Shown: positions 21,390-33,055, numbered from the stretch's first letter. The stretch is 64,000 bases of DNA from Sorex araneus (GCF_027595985.1 NC_073304.1:218372000-218435999); one strand, 5' to 3'. The notes: a model not told the origin generated them from the sequence alone. Translations and numbers: made by a program.

Positions 21390-22655
21390 GTCAATTAGGC
21401 AGGGATCTCCCCATTGAGTAATTGTCTTTTCATGATGCTCAAGTATCCCTTTCCTCTTGTTTTGTTTATTTCCTCCCTCCAGCCGTCCAATCTAGACCTT
21501 GGATTTGATTAGGGTGAATTTACTCATAAAAGAGAAAGGAATGTGTTTATCTCGATTACAATAGTTAATCTAATCAGTCTATCCTGGTGCCCTGAAGCAA
21601 ATGTTTTATTTCTGGACTTCAAAGACTCTCATAATTGCCACCCAAGCTGGGATCTGCTTTGTTTAAACCTGTGCATGTGACAGTGACAGGTTCTTAGTAG
21701 CACTGTGTGAGACCAGCTGTCCTCTACTTCCCGATGGCACTTGCCACCACTCACAAACGGCTAAGCTCATCATTTTCCGTAAGAGGAGGGAACACATGTA
21801 TCCTGCATTCCTGCCCTTCTCCTTAGTCACTGTCTCCCAACAGAACCCGGGCTCCCTGCCCTGGTGACTGGTGCCTTCCCATTCACCTGGAATGTTCTCC
21901 CAAGCCAAACCCAACCTGGACCTTGATTGTAAAACTCTCATCAAGAATCCATGGCCATTTTCACCTTGGTAATTTACTTGGGATGAGTCACTGCTGTTGT
22001 GGAGCCAAGGAAGAATCCAGAGAGGACGTAGACTGTCCCCCACTGGACAGATGAAGTCATGGGGATTCACATAATTGACTCTGGATTGGGGCTGGGTGGC
22101 AGCCATCCTCCTTCCTCAGCAAGCGACCTCTATGGGTTAAATTGGGGTGCATAGACCAGGGGCTTCAGACCACTCACATTACAATGTCACATCTTGAAAC
22201 TGGGAAGGATGAAGGGATGTAAGAATGTATTCTCCCCCTTTGCCCCCCCAAGAAAGAACATCCAAAAGGACCTGGAGTCTTCTGTTCTGGGGTCAGACCT
22301 GTGCCTGAACCAGAGATTTATTTCTCCATAAAGATCAACTGGGGTCAATGAATGGGGCTGGGATGAGGGTGGGGTTGAATGCTTGTTCCCCCTGAGGCCT
22401 ATCTCCATGTAGTCTGGTCTCATTTGATCACATCCTATGGAACTTTGTGCCTCTAGTTCCTTTGACTGTTGTTGATGGGCACCTTCACCCTATACCTTGC
22501 CCTCCATGGTGGATTCTATTAGTTTACTTCATACTTTGGATAGATCTGAATATTATTTTTGGATTTTGAAATTTTGAGGACAATTCTGTTAGCCAACTAC
22601 ATATTCTGTCTATGAGCACTGACAGAAAAAGGGAGACAATGTATTTATAAAATAT
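21390..22655. other. Intergenic DNA, nothing recognised
   Basis: A minus-strand open frame at 21663-22106 (147 codons) has no recognisable motif or unusual composition, so I treat it as chance. Confidence 0.4.
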
Positions 22656-22672
22656 ACTCTGAACACCTTTTA

Positions 22673-22867
22673 TTTTTTTATATTTATTTATTTATTTATT
22701 TGCTTTTTGGGTCACACCCAGTGATGCACAGGGGTTACTCCTGGCTCTTGCACTCAGGAATTACTCCTGGCGGTGCTCGGGGGACCATATGGGATGCTGA
22801 ATCAAACCCAGGTCGGCTGCATGCAAGACAAACGCCCTACCCGCTGTGCTATTGCTCCAGCCCCTCC
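22673..22867 (-). mobile_element. Shrew tRNA-derived SINE, short-tail type
   Basis: Head near 22863 on the minus strand (GGGGCTGGAGCAATAGCACAG). A (TTTA)n run at 22678-22700 is the A-rich tail. The target-site duplication GAACACCTTTTA lies at 22661-22672 and 22868-22879. Confidence 0.93.
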
Positions 22868-22879
22868 GAACACCTTTTA

Positions 22880-23335
22880 AACACCCTCTGTTCTAAAAGG
22901 AGCCCCCTAAACATCAATGAAAAGGCATTTATGGTCGTTTTCATACAAGAATTAGCTCCAGTTTTGCTTTGACAATACCATAAATAGTATCAAGGGTGTG
23001 AATTATATCAAATTCATTTTTCTAATTTTATTTTATGATATTTTTGCTATACAGACAAATAATTCTCATATAATGCAATGCAATATTATAAACAAAGTCA
23101 TAATTTGGCTCATGGATAATATTTTCTGATTTTTATTTATGAGCAAGAGTTTGTATACATATTTGCCTTTGAAAGCCTTTTGTACTCATATTTTTTGCTA
23201 TCATTTTCATGGAGTCATCTATTCTTTTCTAACAAGACTCTAATAGAAAGCTTTGATCCATTTTCCCCCTAAGAATACCTTCTCTCAGTTTCCTCTGTAT
23301 CTTCTGTTTTCTTTGTTTGATGTTCAATATCAGCT
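22880..23335. other. Intergenic DNA, nothing recognised
   Basis: AT-rich with no recognised repeat. Confidence 0.4.
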
Positions 23336-23339
23336 GACA

Positions 23340-23565
23340 TTTCCTTTCTATTGTGTTATTACCATTTATTGAGTCCTTGGTATATCCCAAGGACTGTAGT
23401 AGGTACATTGGGTATTCTACCACATAAATTATAATAATCAATTGAATTAGGCATTATTATCTCTACTTTATAGAGGAGAAATCTGAAATACAGAGGTTGA
23501 CAAATTTTCTCAAGGTCACATGACTCTTGAGTAACATAATATGGATTCAATACAAGCATGAGCAA
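23340..23565 (+). mobile_element. MIR SINE (ancient mammalian)
   Basis: It follows the MIR consensus order: 'ttattgagtccttggtatat', 'aggcattattatctctactt', 'agaggagaaatctgaaatac', 'caaggtcacatgactct' and 'ggattcaa'. Near full length and diverged, as expected for an element that predates placental mammals. Confidence 0.85.
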
Positions 23566-23674
23566 TCTTAAACTTGTGTTTCAACAAATATACTTACATA
23601 AAATCAATGAATGAAGAAATTCACTCTCTGCTCTCCACAAAAGCTTAATTTTATTTGTTAAAACAATGTATTTG

Positions 23675-24425
23675 TGATTAAGCTCCTTAACAGTCATGAT
23701 CCCAGAGACACGCAAACAAATCTCGGACCCGAGCAGCTCTTGAGAGAAATGTCTCTAGGCCTCCTTCACCAGGCCACCCCAGATGGGAAAAGGTGTTGTC
23801 CCTCTGCCTATTCCCCGAGAAACCTGGTGGCCACCATCTACCAGAGCTCATTAGAAAAGCCAGGTATGGTCCAACAGTGACAACACAAACTCGGCCTCTT
23901 GGGATTGGGGTGGACCAGGTCCTTCTCCTCCCCCGCCCCAAAGGGACAGAGATGCCACCCACGAACGCCTCCTCCACCCCATCCCTGGCTACTGAATAAG
24001 CTCCTTAAGGGTCATCATCCCAGAGACACACAAATGAATCTCGAACCGAAAGGCTCTTGGCAGAAATGTCTCCAGACCTAATCATTAAGATTTTAGAATT
24101 CGAGTGGCTGCTAAAACCAGCAATAGAAAACAAATTGTCAAATGTTGACTTTTTGGCAGATCTGAGTGTTCAGGGAAAATTCCAAATAATAATGGTGGGA
24201 CTGGTGTTAAAATACTGAATGTAATCAAAGTACAGAGAGAGAGTAACGTGAAAATTATCTGCCACACAAGTAGGGGTAGGAGTGGGATGGGGGGTATACT
24301 GGTGTTTTGGTGGTGGAAAATGTGCACTGATGAAGGGATGGGTGTTTGATCATTGTATGACCAAGATTCAAACACAAAAGCTTTGTAACTGTTTGCACGG
24401 TGATTCAATAATACTTTTAAAATAA
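23675..24425 (+). mobile_element. L1 3'-UTR region with internal tandem unit
   Basis: Positions 24085-24425 match the L1 3' end found elsewhere in the window ('ggtggtggaaaatgtgcact', then 'gtatgaccaagattcaaaca'). The segment before it contains two copies of a unit starting AAGCTCCTTAA, at about 23680 and 23998, some 320 bp apart. That earlier part is assigned to the L1 3' UTR only by position. Confidence 0.6.
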
Positions 24426-24429
24426 TACT

Positions 24430-25250
24430 AATAACTAAGAAAAATGTATTTGTTTATTAAACCATATCCTCCAGAAATTTTATTAAATAAGACCAACTCT
24501 AGCACAAATACTTGGGCATTATTCTGTTTTTCTTTTCTTTATGGAAAACCATCAGCTTATCTTTTCATAGTGACTGGAGTATCAGGCTAGTTATGCACTG
24601 CTACTACAGTTGGATTAGTCAATTACTATGGCAAATTTCATAACATGTGGTAACAACTACTTATTTTTTGGTCATGTGCCAGTTGGATTTGAGCTTTATG
24701 CTGGTGGAGATTCCTGGTTGTGGATTCAGTTTTGAAATTCCTTTCTGAATTAGAGTTGTCAGATTTAAGAAATGAAAGTGCAGATCCCCAGTTAAAATTT
24801 AATTTCAGATAAGACACAAACACATAATTAGTTTAAGTGTGCATTTTAATGTACAGCATATACCTACATAAACTTTTATTTGTTGTTTATTGGAAATTCC
24901 AGTTTAATGAGATACCCCATATTTTTGTTATTAGCACAATATTCTGATTGTGCAAACTGACTTCAAGTCTTTGCTTAGATCATGTCCCCTAAGTTCTTAT
25001 TGGCCAAAGCTAGTCACATAGTAAAGTTCAGGATAAAGGGGTGGGGAAATAACAAGAGACATCACTCTCAGTAGAATGTGAGGACAAGAGGGGTCAATAT
25101 TAATGATGCATATTATAATTTACCAGAGAAACTGATAAATTATTTTAATAATCTTTTTTTGTGAATCTTGGACAAAGGCTTTTAAAGAGTCAAATTAAAT
25201 TATCTCCGATGGGTCTGTATTTTAATTTTATTACTTTATTTTTTCACTTT
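24430..25250. other. Intergenic DNA, nothing recognised
   Basis: AT-rich with no recognised feature. Confidence 0.4.
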
Positions 25251-25252
25251 TT

Positions 25253-25502
25253 GGGCAAGGCGATAGCCTAGCGGGTAGGGCATTTGCCTTGCATGCAGCT
25301 GACCCGGGTTCGATTCTTCTGCCCTTCTCAGAGAGCACGGCAAGCTACCAAGAGTATCTCACCCGCACGGGAGAGCCTGGCAAGCTACCTGTGGCATATG
25401 CAATATGCCAAAAACAGTAACAACAAGTCTCACAATGGAGACATTACTGGTGCCCGCTCGAGCAAATCGATGAGCAATGGGATGACAGTGACAGTGACAG
25501 TG
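25253..25502 (+). mobile_element. Shrew tRNA-derived SINE, long-tail type
   Basis: 'gggcaaggcgatagcctagc' head, GACCCGGGTTCGATTC B-box region, both CAAGCTACC modules, and a GTGACAGTGACAGTGAC end. Confidence 0.9.
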
Positions 25503-25663
25503 ACTTTTGGGGCCACACCTGGTGATGCACAGGAGTTACTCCTGGCTCATGTACTCAGGAATTACTCCTGGCAGTGCTCGGGGGACCATATAGGATGCTG
25601 GGAATTGAACCCGGGTCGGCCATGTGCAAAGCAAATGCCCTCTGTGCTATCGCTCCAGCCCCG
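25503..25663 (-). mobile_element. Shrew tRNA-derived SINE, short-tail type
   Basis: The minus-strand head is at about 25662 (GGGGCTGGAGCGATAGCACAG). It sits tail to tail with the preceding plus-strand SINE. Confidence 0.9.
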
Positions 25664-25845
25664 GGTCTCCATTTTTATGGATAACTTTCATTCCTTTATC
25701 TCTTTGTCTTCCTAACGAACCAAGAAATACCACTAATTAAAGAGAAATGTCTGATTTATTGAGAAGAATTTCATGTTGTCAATCTTCTACTTGTTTATAT
25801 TTGATTATATGTTTAAAAGAAAAGCATTTGCAGGATTTTATTTTT

Positions 25846-26005
25846 TTGGCTTTTGGGATCATGCTCTATGATGCTAGGAGTTATTCCTGGCTCTGCACTC
25901 AGAAATTCTTCCGGGGGATGCTGGGGGGACCATATAGGATGCTGGGGATGGAACACTGGGTAGGCTGTGTGCAAAGCAAATGCCCTACCTGCTGTGCTAT
26001 CACAC
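25846..26005 (-). mobile_element. Shrew SINE, short-tail type, head shortened
   Basis: The tail and body are clear on the minus strand ('ggttcc', CATATGGTCCCCCCAGC region). The head ends at GATAGCACAGCAGG. Confidence 0.85.
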
Positions 26006-26239
26006 GAAAATTTTATTAAAGAAATTTTTGATTTAGTTATTTTATCATAAGTTATACTTCATTGTCTACTGTGAGTGCAGATTATTTTGAAGACAGATAT
26101 TCTTTTGGTAAAAATTTAAGTGAGGCATTCAATAATGCAGATAATGTTATTGAAGTTAATATTAAGCAAATACATATATATTCTGGTTGGTTATGATGGA
26201 TTATTTCTTTACACATTTGTGCACTTCATCTACTAATTT

Positions 26240-26406
26240 TTTTTGGGGGGGTCATACCCAACAATGCTCAGGGGTTACTCCTGGCTCTGCACTCAGGAAT
26301 TCCTCTTGGGCGATCCTTGGGTGTCCTTATGGGATTCCAGGGACTGAACCCAGATTGGCTGTATGCAAGGCAAACGCCTTATCCGCTGTACTATCTCTAT
26401 GGCCCC
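26240..26406 (-). mobile_element. Shrew SINE, short-tail type
   Basis: The minus-strand copy runs from GGGGCCATAGAGATAGTACAG (26406) to GTATGACCCCCCC near 26247. Confidence 0.88.
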
Positions 26407-26409
26407 CAT

Positions 26410-26770
26410 TTACTACACTTACTAATGTTTATTGGAGTTTTGCATCTACGTTCTTCAAGAATTTACTTTATTATACTGTTGTTGCCTCTTTTTGATAGTA
26501 TGGTTATAGTTGTTTTATAAAAATGACCTGAAAGCAACCTAACAAAAAAACAAGCTCATGAATATAGAGAATAGATCAGTGGTTACCAAAGGTGTGGGTG
26601 GGTGGGTGAAATACGGCTGAACAGAAGGTTCAGAGCTAGAAACTTCAAGTGGTAATAAATCCTGAGGATATAACACACAGCATGACAACTAGAGTTAATC
26701 ATACTTGATCACATATTTGAGAGTTGTTGAGAGAGTAAATTTTCAAAGGTTTAATTCAAGAAAAATATAA
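26410..26770. other. Intergenic DNA, nothing recognised
   Basis: No feature recognised. Confidence 0.4.
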
Positions 26771-26775
26771 CTACT

Positions 26776-26984
26776 GTAGCACTGTACTGGAGCAGTGCCG
26801 TCCAGTTGTTCATTGATTTGCTCGAGGGGGTACCAGTAACATCTCCATTGTGAGACTTGTTACTGTTTTTGGCATATCGAATACGCCACGGGTAGCTTGC
26901 CAGGCTCTGCCGTGCAGGCAGGATACTCTCGGTAGCTTGCTGGGCTCTCCGAGAGGGACAGAGGAATGAACCCAGGTCAGCCGC
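26776..26984 (-). mobile_element. Shrew SINE, long-tail type, part 1 of split copy
   Basis: The tail and middle of a minus-strand SINE. It is interrupted at 26985 by a complete LTR and resumes at 28016. The duplicated site AGCCGC (26979-26984 and 28016-28021) lies inside the SINE. Confidence 0.92.
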
Positions 26985-28015
26985 TGTAGGATAACATAGC
27001 CTCAGGTAGTTTAGGTTTATTGGGTTACTCCCACCACAGTGCTCCCATTCCTCTGTGTTTATTTGTAGCTTCTTTCTTAGTGTTCTGTTGACTTGTAAAT
27101 ATTGTTTTTCTCTTCTCCTTGAGTCCTTTGCAAAGTTTATTTAGAGCAATGTTCTTTTTGTATGGACACAGGAAGACTTAGCAAATGCTATGCTTTTGTA
27201 ACCTGGGAGTCATTTGACTTTACATGATATTTTCCTCCTGGGATATGTTCTCTCAGCTAAGACTCAGCTGCCCTTACTTCCTAGCACCCCCGAAATCCAG
27301 GTCCCAACGAGGGACGAGATGGACCCGGGGCAAATGGTGAGTTGTGTGCTACCCTGGCATCGAGATGGGCCTGGCCAAAGTGCCTAATGCTTAACTATAA
27401 GTTAAGAGCTTGGTCATGGACAAATGTTGTCATGATCCAAACAGTGATAACTAGATTTGGACCCTGCTAGGGTGAGGAATGATTAATCTGGCCTGAGTGC
27501 TGTAGTCTGAGTCTGTGGCAAGATGTTGCCAGGAGAGTTGCCTTGCAAACCTCTTGCTATGTCCATACAAAAATAACTAGTATTAAGATGTTAATGAGTG
27601 CAAAGACTAAGGAAAGGAGAAAAACACCTTAAGAGTCAGGAAGGGCTTTGGAATGCCAGGCCCTCAGGAAGGGCTTTCTTATGATGATTTTGCTACCTGG
27701 CTGTGTGTAGCTTAGGGGCAAGGGGGAGAGAGAAAGAGGGAAGAGAGAGACAAGAGAATCCAGAGAGGCTGCAGTAGATCCAGAGAGAGGACAGAGCTGG
27801 GAGTGCGGGAGAGGAGAAAGATGGAAGATTGAATAAACGGTAACTAATCAGCAACCAGCTTGGTCCTCGTTCTTCCTTCGCCTGTCCTTGGCCAACGGCC
27901 GTCCTGATCCAACCCATACACAGTGGTTCCAGAGCACCAAACGTGGGTGGTGGGACAGAGCCGCCCTGAGAGTCCAGGAGTGCTCAAGCCCCTCGGCATG
28001 CCTTAGTTTTTTACA
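26985..28015 (+). mobile_element. Complete solo LTR, type A
   Basis: A 1031-bp fossil LTR. It begins TGTAGGATAACATAG, ends TTTTTTACA, and is flanked by the 6-bp target-site duplication AGCCGC. An AATAAA at about 27832 followed by 'gtaactaatcagcaaccagc' marks the R/U5 end. A 6-bp duplication and a long LTR fit class II (betaretrovirus-like, ERVK group) better than class I, but that is inference. It looks like a solo LTR with no internal region. It is younger than the SINE it split. Confidence 0.92.
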
Positions 28016-28067
28016 AGCCGCATGCAAGGTAAACACCCTACCCACTGTGCTATGGCTCCAGTCCATA
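28016..28067 (-). mobile_element. Shrew SINE, part 2 of split copy (head)
   Basis: 'gccgcatgcaaggtaaacac' to 'ctatggctccagtcc' completes the tRNA-like head of the SINE interrupted at 26985. Confidence 0.9.
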
Positions 28068-28372
28068 CTACATGTGATTAAAAAAATGGTAAGAAAACTT
28101 TTCTCTTTTCATTTCTTCTCCCGCCCCCAGTTTGAATGGGTGACAATTTCCTTTAAAGTTTAGTTCGATTTAGTTAGCTTACTTTAAATAAATATGGGCC
28201 TAATAATTTTAATGTCAATATATGTCAAGGGTAGATTTGTCAGTTTCTTTAATGGAATAGATAGTTTTTTTATGGAACTAATCTTATGGAATTTACTTTG
28301 GTAAGTTGTATTTTTCTTTAAGTAGTTAATTATAATATTCAAATATATTGATATAAACGTCCATTTTCCTAA

Positions 28373-28515
28373 TTTTTTTTTTAATCTTTGGCTGTTGGGT
28401 ACGGTAAGTAAGGTTTTGTTTGTGGCTAGTTCATTTTCAATCCCTGGCACTACATATGGCTCCCTGACCAATAAGTGATTCGTCAGTACAGAACCTGGAA
28501 TAAGCACTGAACAGA
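28373..28515 (+). mobile_element. Old diverged SINE
   Basis: 'ggctgttgggtacggtaagt', 'caatccctggcactacatat' and 'cagtacagaacctggaataa' parallel the shrew SINE body weakly. Confidence 0.5.
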
Positions 28516-28516
28516 G

Positions 28517-28772
28517 TCAGTTATCACTGTATCACTGTCATCTCATTGCTCCATTTACTCAAGCGGGCACCAGTAACGTTTGCATTCATACCAGCCCTGA
28601 GATTTTATCAGCCTCTCCTTACTAGTCTTTCCCAATGATTGGAGACTCTTTCAGGGTCTCATCCCCCTGTTATTGTGACTGTTTGGGGCATATAGAATAT
28701 GCCAAGGGGAACTTGCGAGGCCCTGCCACGTGCACAGGCTATTCTCGGTAGCTTGCCGGGCTCTCATTTCCC
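28517..28772 (-). mobile_element. Shrew SINE, long-tail type, head lost
   Basis: The minus-strand tail includes the GATGACAGTGATACAGTGATA end, 'agactctttcagggtctcat', and a 'gcatatagaatatgccaagg' module, ending near the second CAAGCTACC module. Confidence 0.85.
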
Positions 28773-28974
28773 TGTATGATTTTATGGAAAATGGGTAGGG
28801 AGTGTCTTATGATGTGTTCCTGCAGTCCAGGAACATGTTCACTCATGCTTGAGGCTTGGCCCGAGCGTGTGGAAAGCGGGCTGGAGGGTGGCGGTGGTTG
28901 GGTAGTGGAGGTCGGCTGCTGAGAACAGAGTCAGTAATAGCCAAAAACAAAAACAAAACGTGACTGCTGTGACC

Positions 28975-29125
28975 AAAGAGATAGTACAAGGGCTAAAATT
29001 GCTTGCCGTGTATGCAGCTGACCTTGACCTTGGTTCTACCCTCGCACTGAAAGCTACCACAGCGCCCAGATGCACCATGACCACAGTACAAGGAGTGGCC
29101 TGTGAGCCCCACTGGATATGAGCCA
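28975..29125 (+). mobile_element. Old diverged SINE
   Basis: 'ccaaagagatagtacaaggg', 'tgcttgccgtgtatgcagct' and 'cttggttctaccctcgcact' match the head order of the family weakly. Confidence 0.6.
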
Positions 29126-29132
29126 CTCTCCC

Positions 29133-29690
29133 CCAAAATATTTTTTTTAATTTTATTTTATTGAATCACCATGAGATAGTTACAAGTTTTCATGTTTGGG
29201 TTACAATCTCACAATGATCAAACACCCATACCTCCACCAGTGCACATTCCCCACCACCAATATCCTGGGTGTACACCCCCCTTTCCCACCCTCCCCCTGC
29301 CTCTATGGCAGACAATATTCCCCATACTCTCTCTCTCCTTTGGGGCATTATGGCTTGCAAAACAGACACTGAGAGGTCATCATGTTAGGTCCATTATCTA
29401 CTTTCGGCATGCATCTCCCATCCCAACTGGTTCCTCCAGCCATCATTTTCTTAGTGATCCCTTCTCTATTCCATCTGCCTTCTCCCCTCCACGCATGAAA
29501 CAGTCTTCCAGCTATGGGGCAATCCCCCTGGCCCTTGTATCTACTGTCCTTGGGTGTCAGTCTCCCCCAAAACGTTGACTTTCTTTGTAGCTGATTGCAC
29601 TCCTTCTCCAATATAATATTATTTGTCAATATTTTGACCACCTTTTTCTGACTTTGATCAGTTTTTGCCAACCTTTTTCTATTTTATTAG
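29133..29690 (-). mobile_element. L1 3'-UTR fragment
   Basis: On the minus strand this ends in the A-rich tail at 29133-29160 and carries the 3'-UTR block 'ggtggggaatgtgcactggt' seen also near 24310, 50010 and 57080. It is the longest example of that 3' UTR here. Confidence 0.75.
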
Positions 29691-29694
29691 TTAT

Positions 29695-30990
29695 TTTTTA
29701 CATTATTGATTTTTATTAAACTTTCCCTTATCTTTATTGATTTATAAAATTACTTTGATTAACTTTTAATGTAAAAATTATATCATAAACTTTAAATTTC
29801 TCATGAAAACCTACCTTATACATTGTGTTTATTGACTGATGGAGGACGAATATGGATGCAATAGGAGAGGAATTTCACTATGCAACTCCAAACCCTGACT
29901 TGAAGTGTAACTCATTATACTACCCTGCTGCACTGCCACAGACAAAACAAGATAAAAGAAAATGCAAGACTTTTCCTTTCCAATCTGATAAAGAGAAAAA
30001 TACCGGGTGTGTAAAGCACTCTCTCCCCAAATGTTATGGTTTTCTAAGTTCTTGTGATTTCACATCTGAGGTTATCACAAAAGTCTTGTGAGATGTGAAG
30101 TGAACATCTTACTATACTCCTCCTTGATTCATATGAGTTCACATGAAATCACTTATGCCATAAGTTGCATAGTAAGGGGCATAATGTTATTTCAAGAAGG
30201 TGTCAGGACTCTATGATTACTTACTTGGCAACAATTCTCTAAAGATATCTGAATTAATGTGAGGAGGACTGTCGGTGATGTCTGAACAAATCATCTTAGA
30301 CCTGATCAGTTCACTAGCTCTAGGGCAGTTTTATTGCCTGGTGATTGGTTAATCGCTCTAGAAATGAGAGATCCCCATCAGAGCTTCCTATAGGAAGTCC
30401 CTGCTATAATCTCTGGATATGTGTTTCCAAGTTCACACAGGGCTGTACTCTTGGAAATAAATTCTGTTGGGCAGCTCAGCTGAGAACTACTCAAGATGAA
30501 AGGTCAATCCCAATTTTAAAATGATTTGAAATACAAAAGATCTGAAATTCTAGCCTGCCAAGGTCAACAAAAGTCAGTATATTAAGTGAAAAGATGTTTG
30601 AATTACTAAGAAAATGATGAGACCACACTCAGAACATACCACACCCCCCCCACCCAGAGGAAGCAGTCTTTGAAAGACAATGGAAAATAATTCATATATA
30701 GAGAGAGCAGGTATATGAGGCTTTTTAAAAAAATGTTAATCATATCTCTAAAGTGACATAATTAAATATTCATTTCTTCTCAATGGAAAATATTATCCAC
30801 TGGTGATAGTAGATTCTGAGATAATAGAATAAAATAAATTGAAATTCAGCAGTATATGCTTTCCAAGATATTTTCCTTCTTTGATTTATACTGAAAACTA
30901 GGTTTTATCCTAGTGCAATTGTACTAAGTGCAATTGTACTAAGGGATGTCATGTTTAAAGGTATGTGTTTTATTTTTTAAAAAAAATGCA
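29695..30990. other. Intergenic DNA, nothing recognised
   Basis: Contains a two-copy 16-bp direct repeat, TAGTGCAATTGTACTA-like, at about 30910-30942, and a short poly-C run at 30643-30652. No gene is recognised. Confidence 0.4.
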
Positions 30991-30994
30991 ATGT

Positions 30995-31160
30995 GGGGCT
31001 GGAGCGATAGCACAGCGGGTAGGGCGTTTGCCTTGCATGCAGCCAACCCGGGTTTGAATCCCAGCATCCCATATGGTCCCCTAAACACAACCAGGAGTGA
31101 TTCCTGAGTGCATGAGCGAGGAGTAACCCCTGTGCATCGACAGGTGTGACCCAAAAAGAA
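30995..31160 (+). mobile_element. Shrew tRNA-derived SINE, short-tail type (well preserved)
   Basis: A near-consensus head: GGGGCTGGAGCGATAGCACA, then CCCGGGTTTGAATCCC as the B-box region, and a tail ending 'gtgtgacccaaaaag'. The flank AAATGCAATGTG is echoed after the A-run as AATTGTAATGTG, an imperfect target-site duplication. Confidence 0.95.
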
Positions 31161-31435
31161 AAAAATTGTAATGTGTTTTAATAAAAAACTAAGGATATAA
31201 ATGAAGTCTGCCCTAACTTGGGACATTGCCATGTTCACCATCACATATATACATAACCCGTCTCTTTTGTCCTAGTATCGTAAATGATCTATATTTGCCA
31301 TAGAATGAATATCACAAAGTGATTTCATGTGGGTTGTTTTTCCTTTATCTTCATGGGAAATATAATTGCTTAGCTGCTAAGAAATGCAAACATGAAAAGA
31401 AGGAATGATGTCATAAATTCTTATGTGCAGGAAAG

Positions 31436-31441
31436 TTTATT
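31436..31441 (-). promoter_or_regulatory. Polyadenylation signal AATAAA, KRTAP4 gene A
   Basis: AATAAA on the minus strand, 201 bp past the stop. Confidence 0.65.
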
Positions 31442-31641
31442 AGAAAACAGAGATGAAACAAACCATAATAAATTGATTGACTCTAGTAGAAATTACAGAA
31501 TGAACCAGTCTAAGCTTTGCTTACGAAACTCAAGAGATGAACTCTCTCAAGAAATTCACATTGTCTTTTTTTTTCTTTCTGGAAAAGAGGATTTCTAGTG
31601 GGAAGCAGGCAGGGACGACGTGGTGTGCTCAGAGCAGAGAT

Positions 31642-32115
31642 TCAGCAGCTGCAGCAGGGAATGGCGCAGCACATGGGGCGGGGGCAGGTGGAGATGACAC
31701 AGGTGGGGCGGTAGCAGGTGGTGCAGCAGCACGCCTGGCCACACACCGGGCGCAGGCAGCAGCAGGTGCGGCAGCCGCTGGAGCCGCAGCAGCTGGAGCT
31801 GGAGCAGCAGGGCCGGCAGCAGCTGGAGATGCAGCAGCAAGAGGGGCGGCAGCAGCTGGAGCCACAGCAGCTGGCGCTGGAGCCGCAGGGGCTACAGCAG
31901 GGGCTGCAGCAGGGCCGGCAGCAGGGGCTACAGCAGGGGCTACAGCAGGGGCTGCAGCAGGGGCTACAGCAGGGACTGCAGCAGGGGCTGCAGCAGCTGG
32001 GCACACTGCAGCAGTTGGTGGTGCAGCAGGTGGTCCTGCAGCAGGAAGGCTGGCAGCAGCTGGGCTGGCAGCAGCCCTCCTCAGAGCAGGTGGAGCCGCA
32101 ACAGGAGCCGGTCAT
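31642..32115 (-). CDS. KRTAP4: Keratin-associated protein, KRTAP4 type (gene A, 157 aa)
   Basis: An ultrahigh-sulfur hair protein of 157 residues with 61 Cys (39%), expected to bind and crosslink hair keratin filaments in the cortex or cuticle. Regions: [37 protein letters not shown]; nine SPCC/RPCC tetrapeptide units (about residues 43-78); [27 protein letters not shown]; then the KRTAP4 signature [20 protein letters not shown] followed by [13 protein letters not shown] and an IPCCSC end. That C-terminal signature separates KRTAP4 from KRTAP9 and KRTAP5. The start lies 87 bp downstream of a TATA box and aligns in all four KRTAP4 copies. It is single exon. Its SPCC unit order differs from genes B and C at several Ser/Arg sites. 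Confidence 0.95.
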   Translation of the reverse strand: MTGSCCGSTCSEEGCCQPSCCQPSCCRTTCCTTNCCSVPSCCSPCCSPCCSPCCSPCCSPCCSPCCRPCCSPCCSPCGSSASCCGSSCCRPSCCCISSCCRPCCSSSSCCGSSGCRTCCCLRPVCGQACCCTTCYRPTCVISTCPRPMCCAIPCCSC

Positions 32116-32201
32116 GGTGTCAGAGGGTGGAGGTTTTGGGTGGGTGGTGGGTGTTTAGGAGAGTGAGGTTCTGGAGTTCTGGAACCTTGGCCCACACCTT
32201 C

Positions 32202-32211
32202 CCCTTTTATA
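32202..32211 (-). promoter_or_regulatory. TATA box, KRTAP4 gene A
   Basis: TATAAAAGGG on the minus strand, 87 bp upstream of the ATG. The motif AATAACAAGGA lies about 35 bp farther upstream at 32246-32256. Confidence 0.88.
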
Positions 32212-32264
32212 CTCTGCCAAAGGGGTCTATCAGCACGTCACTATTTCCTTGTTATTATTTACTC

Positions 32265-33055
32265 TTTATTATTTACTCTCCTAAAAAAGATGTAATCACT
32301 TAATTGCAGTTGTATGTTTTGGAGATAAGAGCACAATTCCTCTTCCTGGTCTTTTCCTGGAGTTTCTGGTTGAAAGGCTCTCTGGAGGTTGTTGTCAGGG
32401 GGTGTCACCTTTCCTGGTGTCCTTGCACCTTCCCCCATTCCTCCTGCTCACAGCACTCTGATGTTTGACATTTAAATCTGACATTTCCCATTTCTGTGCA
32501 AGTTCCCCAGGAGTCACGGAAACACAGTTCTCACATGCCAAGGGGTCTTTGGTTTCCAAAGAGGAAGGGAAATGTGCTGTGCAGATAAAATATTGGAGGG
32601 GAGCTGAAAAGGCCTGTTTAGGATGAGGTTGTGCTGTCTAATGAAGACAAGTGAGGTCCTGTGTGGACGGCCGTGGACAGCCGGGAAGATGGTTGGACCC
32701 CAAGGATATGTTAAGCCTTGTATTGGATTTTATTCCACAATCTCAAGCTGAAGCACAGAGCAGTGACTTTCCACAGTAAAAATATTACTTTGTATCTCTC
32801 ACATTAAGTGGGGAACTTAATCATTTTATCTTTTAATCACCAAAGCTGAACAATGTATATTTCGTTGCAGAAACATTATATGTAAGTCCTTAGAATTATT
32901 AAGTCTTCAAGTAACATGTATTCAGGACACTCTATAGGAATCAAGAAGGTATAAAAAGATAAAGTCTTACACTCTTTCCTGTGAAACTTTAATAGGATAC
33001 TTGCATAAGAACCAGTTTGGCAACAATAAGGAGAAACACAATTATTTTAATTAAA
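32265..33055. other. Upstream region of KRTAP4 gene A, nothing else recognised
   Basis: A short ATTTACTCT direct repeat sits at about 32258-32280. No repeat element or exon recognised to 33055. Confidence 0.4.

Noticed and set aside
21663-22106. A 147-codon minus-strand frame
   Set aside because: No family motif or TATA/AATAAA context recognised; a chance frame of this length is plausible in less AT-rich DNA.
26985-28015. Full provirus at the LTR
   Set aside because: Single LTR flanked directly by its target duplication, with no internal region. The same holds for the other LTR fossils here.
30995-31070. tRNA genes at SINE heads
   Set aside because: The A- and B-box sequences are present but no cloverleaf or CCA-ready acceptor is formed. 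They repeat dozens of times with SINE tails.
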